In this document: piece after piece, positions 1-7,657 of the stretch
Position numbering within the stretch: position 1 is the stretch's first letter
Layout: every line of letters starts with the position of its first letter
NCBI GenBank assembly: GCA_041623475.1
Contig: JBFJWU010000072.1
Span: 1 to 11,676 of the forward strand
Reading direction: 5' to 3'
Origin: JBFJWU01 sp041623475 [NCBI: bacterium]
Lineage (GTDB): Bacteria > J088
Length of the DNA stretch: 11,676 nt
Program-made: the position numbers and the translations under genes
Notes under the pieces: generated by a model
The model's input: only the letters and a program-made list of their open reading frames with translations
What the model was told of the DNA's origin: nothing
Databases searched by the model: none

Positions 1-1
1 A

Positions 2-2629
2 CAGGATATTTCAGCGACGCCAACCACGGTTGACAACGTAGGCGACCAGCTGAAAACAGCCTGGCGCAACCTCGACCGCCACCTGAAAAAACAGAAGGTA
101 AACCTCTATTTGCCGGTGTCGGTACTTGAGATGTACGAAGACTGGTTCCTGGATTATGCCAGTTACGTTATCCTCGAAAGGGCGGTCCCGTACGTCGAGG
201 ACGGCCTGAAGCCAGTCCAGCGCCGGATCCTGCACGCCATGAAACTGCTGGACGACGGCCGGTTCCACAAGGTCGCCAATATCATCGGCAAAACCATGAC
301 GTTCCATCCCCACGGTGACGCCTCCATTGCCGATGCCATCGTCAACCTGGGGCAGAAAGAACTGCTGATCGAAACCCAGGGCAACTGGGGCAACATCTAC
401 ACAGGTGATCCGGCCGCCGCAGCCCGCTATATCGAGGCCCGGCTGAGCAAGCTGGCGCTGGATATCATGTTCAACCCCGTCCTGACCGAATGGACGATTT
501 CCTACGACGGCCGTGCCAAAGAACCCGTCACCCTGCCCGTCAAGTTTCCGTTGCTGCTGGCCCAGGGGGTCGAGGGCATCGCCGTCGGCCTGTCGACCCG
601 GATCCTGCCCCACAACTTTATCGAACTGTGCAAGGGCTCGATCAAGATCCTGCAGGGCAAGAAACCAAAGCTGCTGCCTGACTTTCCGACCGGTGGAATG
701 GCGGATTTCAGCGAGTACAAACACGGCAAGCGTGGCGGACGGGTCCGGATCCGCGCCCGGATCGAACCGGTTGACCTGAAGACGCTGAAGATTACCGAAG
801 TGCCCTGGAGCACGACCACCAGCAGCCTGATCGATTCGATCGTCAAGGCCAGCGAAAAGGGCAAGATCAAAATCCGCAAGATCGAGGACAACACCGCCCG
901 CGATGTCGAGATCCTGATCCACCTGCCAGCCGGCGTGTCGCCCGAAGTCATGACCGACGCGCTGTACGCATTTACCAGCTGCGAAGTTTCGGTCTCGCCC
1001 AACTGTTGCATCGTCCAGGACGACGCGCCGGTATTTACAGACGTTCGCGATGTCCTGCAGCGATCGACCGAGCAGACCAAGGCGCTGCTCAAGCGCGAAC
1101 TGGAAATCCGCCTGGGCGACCTGGAAGAAAAATGGCACTTCAGCTCGCTGGAAAAGATCTTTATCGAAAATCGCATCTATCGCGATATCGAAGAGTGCGA
1201 AACCTGGGAAGCGGTGATCAAGGCCATTGACGATGGCCTGAAACCCCACGTCAAGAAACTGAAACGCGACGTTACCGAGGAAGACATCGTCCGCCTGACC
1301 GAAATCAAGATCAAACGGATCTCCAAATACGACAGTTTCAAGGCCGACGAAGCGATCCGGGCGCTGGAAGACGACATCAAGCAGATCAAGCTGGACCTGA
1401 AACACCTGACCGAGTACGCCATCGCCTGGTTCGAGAAGCTGCTGGAAAAGTACGGCAAGGGGCGCGAACGCCGGACCGAGTCGACCGAATTCACCACGGT
1501 TACACGTGCCGCAGTCGCGGCCGCCACCAGCAAGCTGTATATCAACCGCAAAGAAGGCTTTATCGGCACGGGGCTGCGCAAATCAGATTCCGAACTGCTG
1601 GGCGACTGTTCCGAATTGGACGAGGTGATCGCTTTCTGCAGCGACGGAACGTTCATGGTCGACAAGGTCGATGACAAGGTCTTTTTCGGCAAGAACATCG
1701 TCCACGCGGCCATCTATAAGCGCGGTGATGATCGTACGACCTATCACATGATTTATCGCGACGGCAAAGGCGGCAAGGCCTATGCCAAACGTTTTTCGGT
1801 TCCCAGTATCACCCGTAGCCGCACCTACGACCTGACCGCCGGCAAGGCCGGATCACGGGTCCACCACTTTACGGCGCACCCCCAGGGCGAAGCCGAAGCG
1901 GTAACGATCCATCTGTCGGACAGCTGCGGCGCCCGCAACAAGGTCTTTGATTTTGAGTTTTCGGAACTGGCAATCAAAAGCCGCGGCGCCCGCGGCAACC
2001 AGATCACAAAATGGCCGGTCCGCAAGGTCACGACAAAAAGTATCGGCCCGTCAACACTGGATCCCGAGGAAATCTGGTTCGACCCGGCCGAGGGCGCGTT
2101 GAATACCGAGGAGCGGGGCGACAGCCTGGGCATGTTCAGCGGCGACGAACGGATCCTGGTGGTTTATGAAACCGGGAACTATGAAATTACGGATTTCAAT
2201 CCCGAAAACGTTTACGGCCAGGGTGTTCGCCTGGTCGAAAAGCTGAAACCGGACACCGTAATGAGCGTTGTCTATTACAACGCCGACAAGGACGCCCACT
2301 ACGTCAAACGATTCGAGGTCGATCCGGAAATCAACGGCAAACGCATTGACTTTATCGGCGATCCCAAAAACGAACTTGCCATCGTCAGTACGTCCAGGCA
2401 TCCAAAAGTCCACGTCGAGTTCAAAAAAGCAAAAAAACGCACCCCGGACCCGATCGACGAGGACTTGTCCGAGTTCATCGACGTCAAGGGTGTCGCCGCG
2501 ATGGGCAACAAGCTCAGCAACTATGCGCCGAAAAAAATTGAGTTACTCGTCGACGAGAATGACGACGCGGAAGAACCCGGCGAAAGTCCCAAAGCCGGGA
2601 CGCTCAGCCTGTTCCCGGACGAAGATTAA
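2..2629 (+). CDS. parC: DNA topoisomerase IV subunit A (ParC), Bacteroidota/PVC-like type, 5' end outside window
   Basis: This is the breakage-reunion subunit of a type IIA topoisomerase, which acts with ParE to decatenate and relax DNA. The frame is open from base 2. A TTG at 110 and an ATG at 131 are possible starts, but the coding-like stretch before them suggests the true start lies left of the window. Counting from the TTG, the conserved core runs MYEDWFLDYASYV (8-20), EDGLKPVQRR (30-39), HPHGDAS (66-72) and ARYIEARLS (105-113), with catalytic Tyr107 (bases 428-430). A tower and coiled coil (about 350-465) end in LLEKYGKGRERRTE. A beta-pinwheel-like C-terminal domain (about 500-800) has no canonical GyrA box (QRRGGKG); the nearest stretch is KSRGARGNQ. 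The tail is acidic. The core matches the topo IV A type of Bacteroidota, Chlamydiae and PVC bacteria better than E. coli ParC. The family is secure; the choice of ParC over GyrA is inferred from that type. Confidence 0.93.
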   Translation, partial: QDISATPTTVDNVGDQLKTAWRNLDRHLKKQKVNLYLPVSVLEMYEDWFLDYASYVILERAVPYVEDGLKPVQRRILHAMKLLDDGRFHKVANIIGKTMTFHPHGDASIADAIVNLGQKELLIETQGNWGNIYTGDPAAAARYIEARLSKLALDIMFNPVLTEWTISYDGRAKEPVTLPVKFPLLLAQGVEGIAVGLSTRILPHNFIELCKGSIKILQGKKPKLLPDFPTGGMADFSEYKHGKRGGRVRIRARIEPVDLKTLKITEVPWSTTTSSLIDSIVKASEKGKIKIRKIEDNTARDVEILIHLPAGVSPEVMTDALYAFTSCEVSVSPNCCIVQDDAPVFTDVRDVLQRSTEQTKALLKRELEIRLGDLEEKWHFSSLEKIFIENRIYRDIEECETWEAVIKAIDDGLKPHVKKLKRDVTEEDIVRLTEIKIKRISKYDSFKADEAIRALEDDIKQIKLDLKHLTEYAIAWFEKLLEKYGKGRERRTESTEFTTVTRAAVAAATSKLYINRKEGFIGTGLRKSDSELLGDCSELDEVIAFCSDGTFMVDKVDDKVFFGKNIVHAAIYKRGDDRTTYHMIYRDGKGGKAYAKRFSVPSITRSRTYDLTAGKAGSRVHHFTAHPQGEAEAVTIHLSDSCGARNKVFDFEFSELAIKSRGARGNQITKWPVRKVTTKSIGPSTLDPEEIWFDPAEGALNTEERGDSLGMFSGDERILVVYETGNYEITDFNPENVYGQGVRLVEKLKPDTVMSVVYYNADKDAHYVKRFEVDPEINGKRIDFIGDPKNELAIVSTSRHPKVHVEFKKAKKRTPDPIDEDLSEFIDVKGVAAMGNKLSNYAPKKIELLVDENDDAEEPGESPKAGTLSLFPDED

Positions 2630-2683
2630 CCCCGGATCTGTCCTGGTCCAGTAACCTGTAGCCAACCGGACTGCGAGGTACCT

Positions 2684-3541
2684 GTGACTGATCAAGCTGA
2701 AATCCCGAAACTGTTTTCCATTACCGGCTATTCCCTGGTCGGCGGCGGCTGCGCCATGGTCCTGATGTTGCCGCTGGGTATGTTTGTCCTGCAGCCGTTG
2801 ATTCCAACGGGCAATGACATCCTGCTGTACCTGGCTGCAACAATTGGCTGCGCCTTTGTCGCGTGGGGCAGCATCCTGTTGATGACCGGCAGCTTGCCCG
2901 ACGCCGCTAGCGCGGTCGCGATGCCGACCGGCATTGGCTTCTGGTTCCTGTCGGCTATGCGCGCCTATGCGTACGCGGCCAGCGAGCAGTTGTCATCGGT
3001 CGCAGGCCCACTGCTGCTGGGTGAGTCGATCCTGTTTGGTGTTGTCGGCGGCTTGTTTGTCAATTTCGCGTGCGCCCGACTGCTGGAGTCATACGGGCCC
3101 AGGCCAGCTGGCATCGGCCAGCGTTTCCAGCAGATCTGGACCAGTTGGCGGTCATTGCCGGTCTGGGTCCAGGTCTGGGTATTGGCCGTGCTGGTCCCAC
3201 CCAATGTGGCAGCGGTTGCATTCCTGGACACCCCCATTGGCCGCTGGACCGCCATTGCCGGCCTGTTTGTCCTGGTCACCAACGGGACGCTGCTGGTTGG
3301 CCAGGCCCGCCTGTCGGGCCTGATGGGGGTGCCCCACCTGGTCGTCTGGATCCCACTGGTCATTTTTGTCACCGGGCGACTGGTCGCCGGGCAGGCGACG
3401 GGCAATGAACTGGTTCTGGGCGTGGCGGTCCTGGTCGTCAACGCAATTTCTGTCGCCTTTGACCTGAACGACACGCGCAAATGGGTCACTGGCCAACGCG
3501 AGCTTGCGTGGCCCGACGTCGGATCCGGCCCGACCGCCTGA
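2684..3541 (+). CDS. Multi-pass membrane protein of unknown function (about eight helices)
   Basis: I do not recognise a characterised function. The 285-residue product starts at GTG, with GAGG five bases upstream (2675-2678). Hydrophobic segments lie at about 14-40, 46-68, 80-98, 108-134, 158-181, 187-208, 217-237 and 241-261. The two halves are joined by a polar stretch (about 135-157). The second half starts SLPVWVQVWV and ends DLNDTRKWVTGQRE. It resembles a recurring bacterial four-helix family of unknown function that ends in an aspartate-rich, Trp-containing helix near a short cytoplasmic tail; this is from memory. No transporter, enzyme or signal motif is visible. It follows parC by 54 bp with no terminator seen, and its stop overlaps the next start by one base (TGATG), so co-transcription and translational coupling with the DUF1697 gene are likely. 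Confidence 0.85.
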   Translation: MTDQAEIPKLFSITGYSLVGGGCAMVLMLPLGMFVLQPLIPTGNDILLYLAATIGCAFVAWGSILLMTGSLPDAASAVAMPTGIGFWFLSAMRAYAYAASEQLSSVAGPLLLGESILFGVVGGLFVNFACARLLESYGPRPAGIGQRFQQIWTSWRSLPVWVQVWVLAVLVPPNVAAVAFLDTPIGRWTAIAGLFVLVTNGTLLVGQARLSGLMGVPHLVVWIPLVIFVTGRLVAGQATGNELVLGVAVLVVNAISVAFDLNDTRKWVTGQRELAWPDVGSGPTA

Positions 3542-4089
3542 TGCCGCTGTACATCGCCCTGCTTCGGGGCATTAATGTCGGCGGGCGCAATCGTCTGCCG
3601 ATGGCGGACCTGCAAACATGCCTGTCAGCGACCGGCGCGACCGACGTGCAGACTTATATCCAAAGCGGCAACGCCGTGTTCAAGTCGATGGCCGATCCAG
3701 TTGATCTGGATCGCCGGATCGCGGACCAGATCCAGACCGTTGCAGGCTTCACGCCCCAGGTGATGGTCCTGCCAGCCGACAGGTTTCGGGCGATCGCCGC
3801 CGGCAACCCCTACGCGGATCTTGCCGATGCCGAAAAATCCGTCCACGTCTGGTTTCTTGACGGACCGTCGGCAACCAGCCATTCCGAAATCAACGACCGT
3901 TGCAGCGCCAGCGAACAACTACGGTTAAGCGACGACGCGCTGTACCTGTATGCACCGGATGGCATCGGCCGCAGCAAACTGGCCAACGCAATGGAGCGAT
4001 TGCTGGGAACAACTGCGACGGCCCGCAATTGGCGTACAATCGGAAAATTGCTGGAACTGCTGGACCAGATGTCAGGCGGTTTGCGGTAA
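3541..4089 (+). CDS. DUF1697 family protein
   Basis: This is a cytoplasmic protein of unknown function, 182 residues, close to the usual family size of about 180. The N-terminus carries the family signature: YIALLRGINVGGRNRLPMADL, then DVQTYIQSGNAVF around residues 36-50. The C-terminal part has SKLANAMERLLGTTATARNWRTI, where the ARNW(R/N)T element is also typical. The reading frame is open further upstream, but the ATG at 3541 is preferred. It is where family similarity begins, and it overlaps the stop of the preceding membrane protein gene by one base, so translation can be coupled. Its last 18 bases overlap the 3' end of the diiron protein gene on the opposite strand. The family assignment is strong, but no reaction is known to me. 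Confidence 0.92.
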   Translation: MPLYIALLRGINVGGRNRLPMADLQTCLSATGATDVQTYIQSGNAVFKSMADPVDLDRRIADQIQTVAGFTPQVMVLPADRFRAIAAGNPYADLADAEKSVHVWFLDGPSATSHSEINDRCSASEQLRLSDDALYLYAPDGIGRSKLANAMERLLGTTATARNWRTIGKLLELLDQMSGGLR

Positions 4090-5007
4090 CAATCCCTGCC
4101 GCCGCCAGGCACCGACGCTGCGCCGACGGATGACACCCAGCTCTGCCAGGCTGACCGCCAACGGCTGCCAGATCTGCCGGATCAGGTCCCTCCGGTGCTC
4201 GCTACGCAAAGCCGCGCGGAATTCGTCATAGCTGACGAGGTTTGAAATCTGCCGGCTGTAACGACTGGGCAGGCCGACTCGCAGCGCACCGACGACAATC
4301 CGTTCAACGGTTTCGTTCAACAGCCGACGTTGAACGCGGCTCATTTTCGGAATCATGTGTGCCAGCCATTCCTCGGCAAAGGCAATGTGCCTGGCCTCTT
4401 CAACCATATGGGTGCGACCGATCTGCTGCATGATCGGGTGCAGCTTGCCCCCCTGGTTGCGGGCCGCGCGGCGGGCAAAATCATCACCGAACACCTCGAA
4501 CGCCAGGGTCAGCGTCCAAAGTAACGCCGGCATACTGGTGGCGATGACAGGCGTCAACACCGAGGCCGTCAGCCCCCACGCATGCTGCCCGATCCCTTTG
4601 GTCTGGATGTCCGGATTCAGGCGCACCCAGTGGTTGAACATCGTCATGTGCTGACATTCTTCGGCCACCTCGTGCAGCATGTATCGCCAGGCCGGATCGT
4701 AGGGATTGGTTTTGTGCACCACGGCCAGCAACGCCTGGTTCAACAGGTGTTCGCCGATGTGGTTGTTCCGCATGAAGTTGGTCACTTCCCAGCGGGTCAG
4801 GAAGCTCTTGTCCGCCGGCGACAACCGGTCAGCAACGGGCGTACCGTCATAGAACGCGTATCCATCAGGCATATACAGGTGCTTGTCATCAATTGGCACA
4901 GACCAGTCAATAATCTCGCGGTCATATGGGTAGAATCGGCGCGCAGCGCTGCTGTCGTTCAGCCGGTCACTGAAATCCGGCGTGGCGTGGACAGGAATCC
5001 GGGCCAT
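4072..5007 (-). CDS. AurF-like diiron oxygenase family protein
   Basis: This is a soluble ferritin-like diiron protein of the AurF (p-aminobenzoate N-oxygenase) family, 311 residues. The full set of likely iron ligands is visible: Glu86 (in HIGEHLL), Glu117 and His120 (EECQH), Glu171 (AFEVF), His200, Glu204 and His207 (HMVEEARH). Order and spacing match those I recall for AurF (Glu101, Glu136, His139, Glu196, His223, Glu227, His230), so the metal site should be intact. The C-terminal 60 residues are basic and helical. The ATG is preceded by a G-rich Shine-Dalgarno (AAGG plus a G run, bases 5010-5018) and a good promoter about 40 bp upstream. It stands alone, with no reductase or biosynthetic partner beside it, so the substrate is unknown. 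N-oxygenation or another oxygenation is inferred from the family; other members have unknown roles. Its 3' end overlaps the convergent DUF1697 gene. Confidence 0.9.
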   Translation of the reverse strand: MARIPVHATPDFSDRLNDSSAARRFYPYDREIIDWSVPIDDKHLYMPDGYAFYDGTPVADRLSPADKSFLTRWEVTNFMRNNHIGEHLLNQALLAVVHKTNPYDPAWRYMLHEVAEECQHMTMFNHWVRLNPDIQTKGIGQHAWGLTASVLTPVIATSMPALLWTLTLAFEVFGDDFARRAARNQGGKLHPIMQQIGRTHMVEEARHIAFAEEWLAHMIPKMSRVQRRLLNETVERIVVGALRVGLPSRYSRQISNLVSYDEFRAALRSEHRRDLIRQIWQPLAVSLAELGVIRRRSVGAWRRQGLLPQTA

Positions 5008-5045
5008 GGCCCCCCCTTGCAGTTAAGACATATCCCCTTGTCCCA

Positions 5046-5074
5046 ATCATAGTCCTGCGGCATCCAATGGTCAA
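5046..5074 (-). promoter_or_regulatory. Sigma70-type promoter of the AurF-like gene
   Basis: Read on the minus strand, TTGACC (5069-5074) and TATGAT (5046-5051) are separated by exactly 17 bp. Each differs from consensus by one base. The expected start of transcription is near 5039, giving a leader of about 30 nt before the ribosome-binding site of the AurF-like gene. The boxes are seen directly; activity is inferred. Confidence 0.7.
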
Positions 5075-5144
5075 GAAACGCATTAACCATCTGGTCAAAT
5101 CGGAACGCCTGGCATTGCACGGACTGCTGTAGCAACGACAGAGA

Positions 5145-5169
5145 TCAGGTCCAGTGACCTGAATATAAT
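5145..5169 (+). promoter_or_regulatory. Palindromic operator candidate abutting a consensus -10 box
   Basis: TCAGGTC (5145-5151) and GACCTGA (5156-5162) form a perfect 7-bp inverted repeat with a 4-bp spacer. A perfect TATAAT follows two bases later (5164-5169). The palindrome fills most of the -35 to -10 interval, where a repressor would block polymerase; no good -35 box is visible 16-18 bp upstream of the TATAAT. This would serve the OmpA-family lipoprotein gene with a leader of about 140 nt. A second -10-like box, TACAAT, lies at 5241-5246. Its nearest -35-like sequence, TTGACG at 5212-5217, is too distant (23 bp). The rest of the 308-bp region (5008-5315) shows no supportable gene. Confidence 0.45.
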
Positions 5170-5315
5170 CCTGGCCAGCGAATCGGGTTTTGTCTTGCGA
5201 GCAGATTTCCCTTGACGACGCAGAGCCGGATGTCGTCAACTACAATAGTAAGTCGTTTAAACCACACGGCCGCGACAGTTGTCCGGCTCGATGCCACTAT
5301 ACAGGAGGGCTTTTG

Positions 5316-5960
5316 ATGCTTACCCGAATTGCCGGAGTTGTTTTGATTTCCGCGATGTTTGTTTCCGGATGCGCGCATAGCAAAAAACTACAGACCGATC
5401 TGGATTCTTGCCACGCCGAGATTACCAAGTTGCACAAACAAGGCAATGCACTAAGCGACCTGGCATCTCTGGCCAATGCGCGAGCCAACGCCTACAAAGA
5501 CCTGGCCAGGCTGCTTCGTGACGCCCTGGGGGATATGGAGTTTGAGATCGCCATCGTCGACGGCCGCCTGGTCCTCCGGTTGCCAACTGCAATCCTGTTC
5601 GAATCAGGCAAGGCAATGATCAAGCCATCTGGTGACGACGCACTGAAAAAAGTCGCCGGAGTGCTGAAGACCCGTGACCGCCTGTTTATTATTGCCGGGC
5701 ACACCGACAATGTTGCCCTGAGGGCCACCGATGCCGGCTATGAATCCAACCGGCACCTGGGTTGGAAACGCGCCGACAATGCGCGCAAGATACTTGTCAA
5801 GCACGGCATGGCGGAAAAACAACTGGTTTCGTCCGGCTTTGGCGAATTCTTCCCGGTTGCGGACAACAAAACCGATGCCGGCAAAGCAGAAAACCGACGA
5901 ATCGAAATTATCGTTCTGCCCAAGGTCTCGGAATTGCCGACAATTTCCAGCGATATCTGA
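5316..5960 (+). CDS. OmpA-family outer-membrane lipoprotein (peptidoglycan-binding)
   Basis: A 214-residue lipoprotein that should tether the outer membrane to peptidoglycan. The ATG is chosen because AGGAGGG lies 6 bases upstream (5303-5309) and a lipoprotein signal begins there: a short basic start, a hydrophobic core, and lipobox VSGC with Cys19. Residue +2 is Ala, so Lol sorting to the outer membrane is expected. Residues 23-72 form a likely coiled-coil spacer. An OmpA C-terminal domain follows (about 80-201): LFESGKAMIKP (94-104), GHTDN (128-132) and ENRRIEI (192-198). Asp131 and Arg152 match the pair that binds diaminopimelate in other OmpA domains. The segment between them is six residues longer than in A. 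baumannii OmpA as I recall it, a form also seen in MotB-like members. No beta-barrel is present. It is a single gene closed by a strong hairpin. Pal is less likely because of the coiled coil and size. Confidence 0.9.
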   Translation: MLTRIAGVVLISAMFVSGCAHSKKLQTDLDSCHAEITKLHKQGNALSDLASLANARANAYKDLARLLRDALGDMEFEIAIVDGRLVLRLPTAILFESGKAMIKPSGDDALKKVAGVLKTRDRLFIIAGHTDNVALRATDAGYESNRHLGWKRADNARKILVKHGMAEKQLVSSGFGEFFPVADNKTDAGKAENRRIEIIVLPKVSELPTISSDI

Positions 5961-5964
5961 TCCA

Positions 5965-6004
5965 ACGGGCCAGTCGCCACGACACTCCCGGGCGACTGGC
6001 CCGT
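5965..6004 (+). terminator. Strong GC-rich hairpin after the lipoprotein gene (no T tract)
   Basis: ACGGGCCAGTCGCC (5965-5978) and its exact reverse complement (5991-6004) form a 14-bp perfect stem around a 12-nt loop, starting four bases after the stop codon. There is no T run on either side. It may be a factor-assisted terminator, a barrier that protects the 3' end of the mRNA from exonucleases, or a protein-binding site. Placement directly after a highly expressed type of gene favours terminator or stabiliser. Confidence 0.6.
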
Positions 6005-6093
6005 CAACCTGGACCTGCCCCGGAAAACGCCGACCAAAGGGCGCACCAACCGAGAGCCAGGAAATCTGGCCTTCCTACGGAGACATATCCACG

Positions 6094-6870
<777 letters not shown>

Positions 6871-6880
6871 CCGGAATTAC

Positions 6881-6894
6881 TGCACACGGGTGCA
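6881..6894 (+). repeat. Small hairpin or operator between the crotonase and sirtuin genes
   Basis: TGCAC (6881-6885) and GTGCA (6890-6894) form a perfect 5-bp inverted repeat with loop ACGG. It lies 10 bases after the crotonase stop and 14 bases before the sirtuin ATG, where a ribosome-binding site would be expected. No clear Shine-Dalgarno is seen for the sirtuin. The repeat also contains an in-frame GTG (6890) that could be an alternative start. Confidence 0.35.
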
Positions 6895-6907
6895 AACAAT
6901 CGTAGTA

Positions 6908-7654
6908 ATGGACATCAGCAGCGACATCATTGCCGCCCTGCAATCCGCCAGCCACATCGTTGCCTTCACCGGCGCCGGCATCAGCGCCGAAAGCGGGGTA
7001 CCGACATTCCGCCAGGCCCAGACCGGCCTGTGGGAACAGTATGACCCGACGGAACTGGCCACGCCCCAGGCGTTCCAGCGGGATCCTCGCCTGGTCTGGG
7101 AGTGGTACCAGTGGCGTCGGGACCTGATTGCGGGGGTCGACCCGAATCCGGGCCATATTGCCCTGGTGCAGATGGAACAACGGGCACGACAATTTACATT
7201 GATCAGCCAGAACGTCGACGATCTGCACGAGCGGGCCGGCAGCACGGCTGTGCTGGCGCTGCATGGAAAAATCCACCGAACGAAACGATTCAATGACGGG
7301 CAACTGGTCGAGTCGTGGCCGGACACAGGCGACGTTCCCCCGCGCTGTCCCGAAACGGGTGGATTGTTGCGTCCCGACGTCGTCTGGTTTGGTGAGTCAC
7401 TGCCCGCCGAAATCCTGGAGCAGGCGTTCGCAGCGGCGCGAAACTGTGACCTGTTCCTGTCGATTGGAACGTCTGCGATGGTACAGCCGGCGGCGCAGCT
7501 GCCGATCGAGGCTCTGCGATCAGGGGCCCGGGTACTGGAGATTAATCCCGAACCCACGCCGTTGAGCGGACAGGCGACGTGGGCCCTGAACGGACCGTCC
7601 GGCGAAATCCTGCCCGTGCTGGTCGCCCGGGCATGGCCCCAGGAAACCGGTTAA
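6908..7654 (+). CDS. NAD-dependent protein deacylase, class III (CobB/SIRT5-like) sirtuin with a degenerate zinc site
   Basis: A sirtuin of 248 residues. It should remove acyl groups from lysine, consuming NAD+ and producing nicotinamide and O-acyl-ADP-ribose. Visible motifs: GAGISAESGVPTFR (22-35) for NAD binding, QNVDDLHERAG (101-111), the catalytic His119 in LHG, RPDVVWFGE (155-163) and GTSAMVQPAA (187-196). Tyr67 and Arg70 in WYQWRR match the class III pair that recognises succinyl and malonyl lysine in CobB and SIRT5. The zinc module is odd: Arg127 sits where relatives have Cys after the catalytic His, and CPET (147-150) replaces CxxC, leaving only Cys147. The ATG start is not backed by a Shine-Dalgarno; an in-frame GTG at 6890 would add six residues. 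It probably depends on the upstream crotonase transcript. Family and class are secure; activity without a full zinc site is uncertain. Confidence 0.92.
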   Translation: MDISSDIIAALQSASHIVAFTGAGISAESGVPTFRQAQTGLWEQYDPTELATPQAFQRDPRLVWEWYQWRRDLIAGVDPNPGHIALVQMEQRARQFTLISQNVDDLHERAGSTAVLALHGKIHRTKRFNDGQLVESWPDTGDVPPRCPETGGLLRPDVVWFGESLPAEILEQAFAAARNCDLFLSIGTSAMVQPAAQLPIEALRSGARVLEINPEPTPLSGQATWALNGPSGEILPVLVARAWPQETG

Positions 7655-7657
7655 CGC

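Noticed and set aside
11-1405. 464-codon open frame antisense to parC
   Set aside because: Third-position GC bias of parC produces long antisense frames. The translation shows no recognisable domain, while the sense strand is a clear topoisomerase.
3481-3540. Upstream extension of the DUF1697 protein by 20 residues
   Set aside because: The extension lies inside the membrane protein gene and looks unlike the family. The ATG at 3541 starts exactly at the conserved N-terminus and has the TGATG coupling.
5255-5262. GTTTAAAC palindrome in the lipoprotein leader
   Set aside because: An 8-bp palindrome is expected by chance at this length and no second copy or linked element is seen.
5190-5315. 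Upstream start for the OmpA-family protein
   Set aside because: It would bury the signal peptide and lipobox behind 42 polar residues, and the ATG at 5316 has a near-perfect ribosome-binding site.
5731-6093. Long N-terminal extension of the crotonase
   Set aside because: It overlaps the OmpA domain in another frame and the hairpin, and it shows no family similarity. The crotonase fold starts at 6094.
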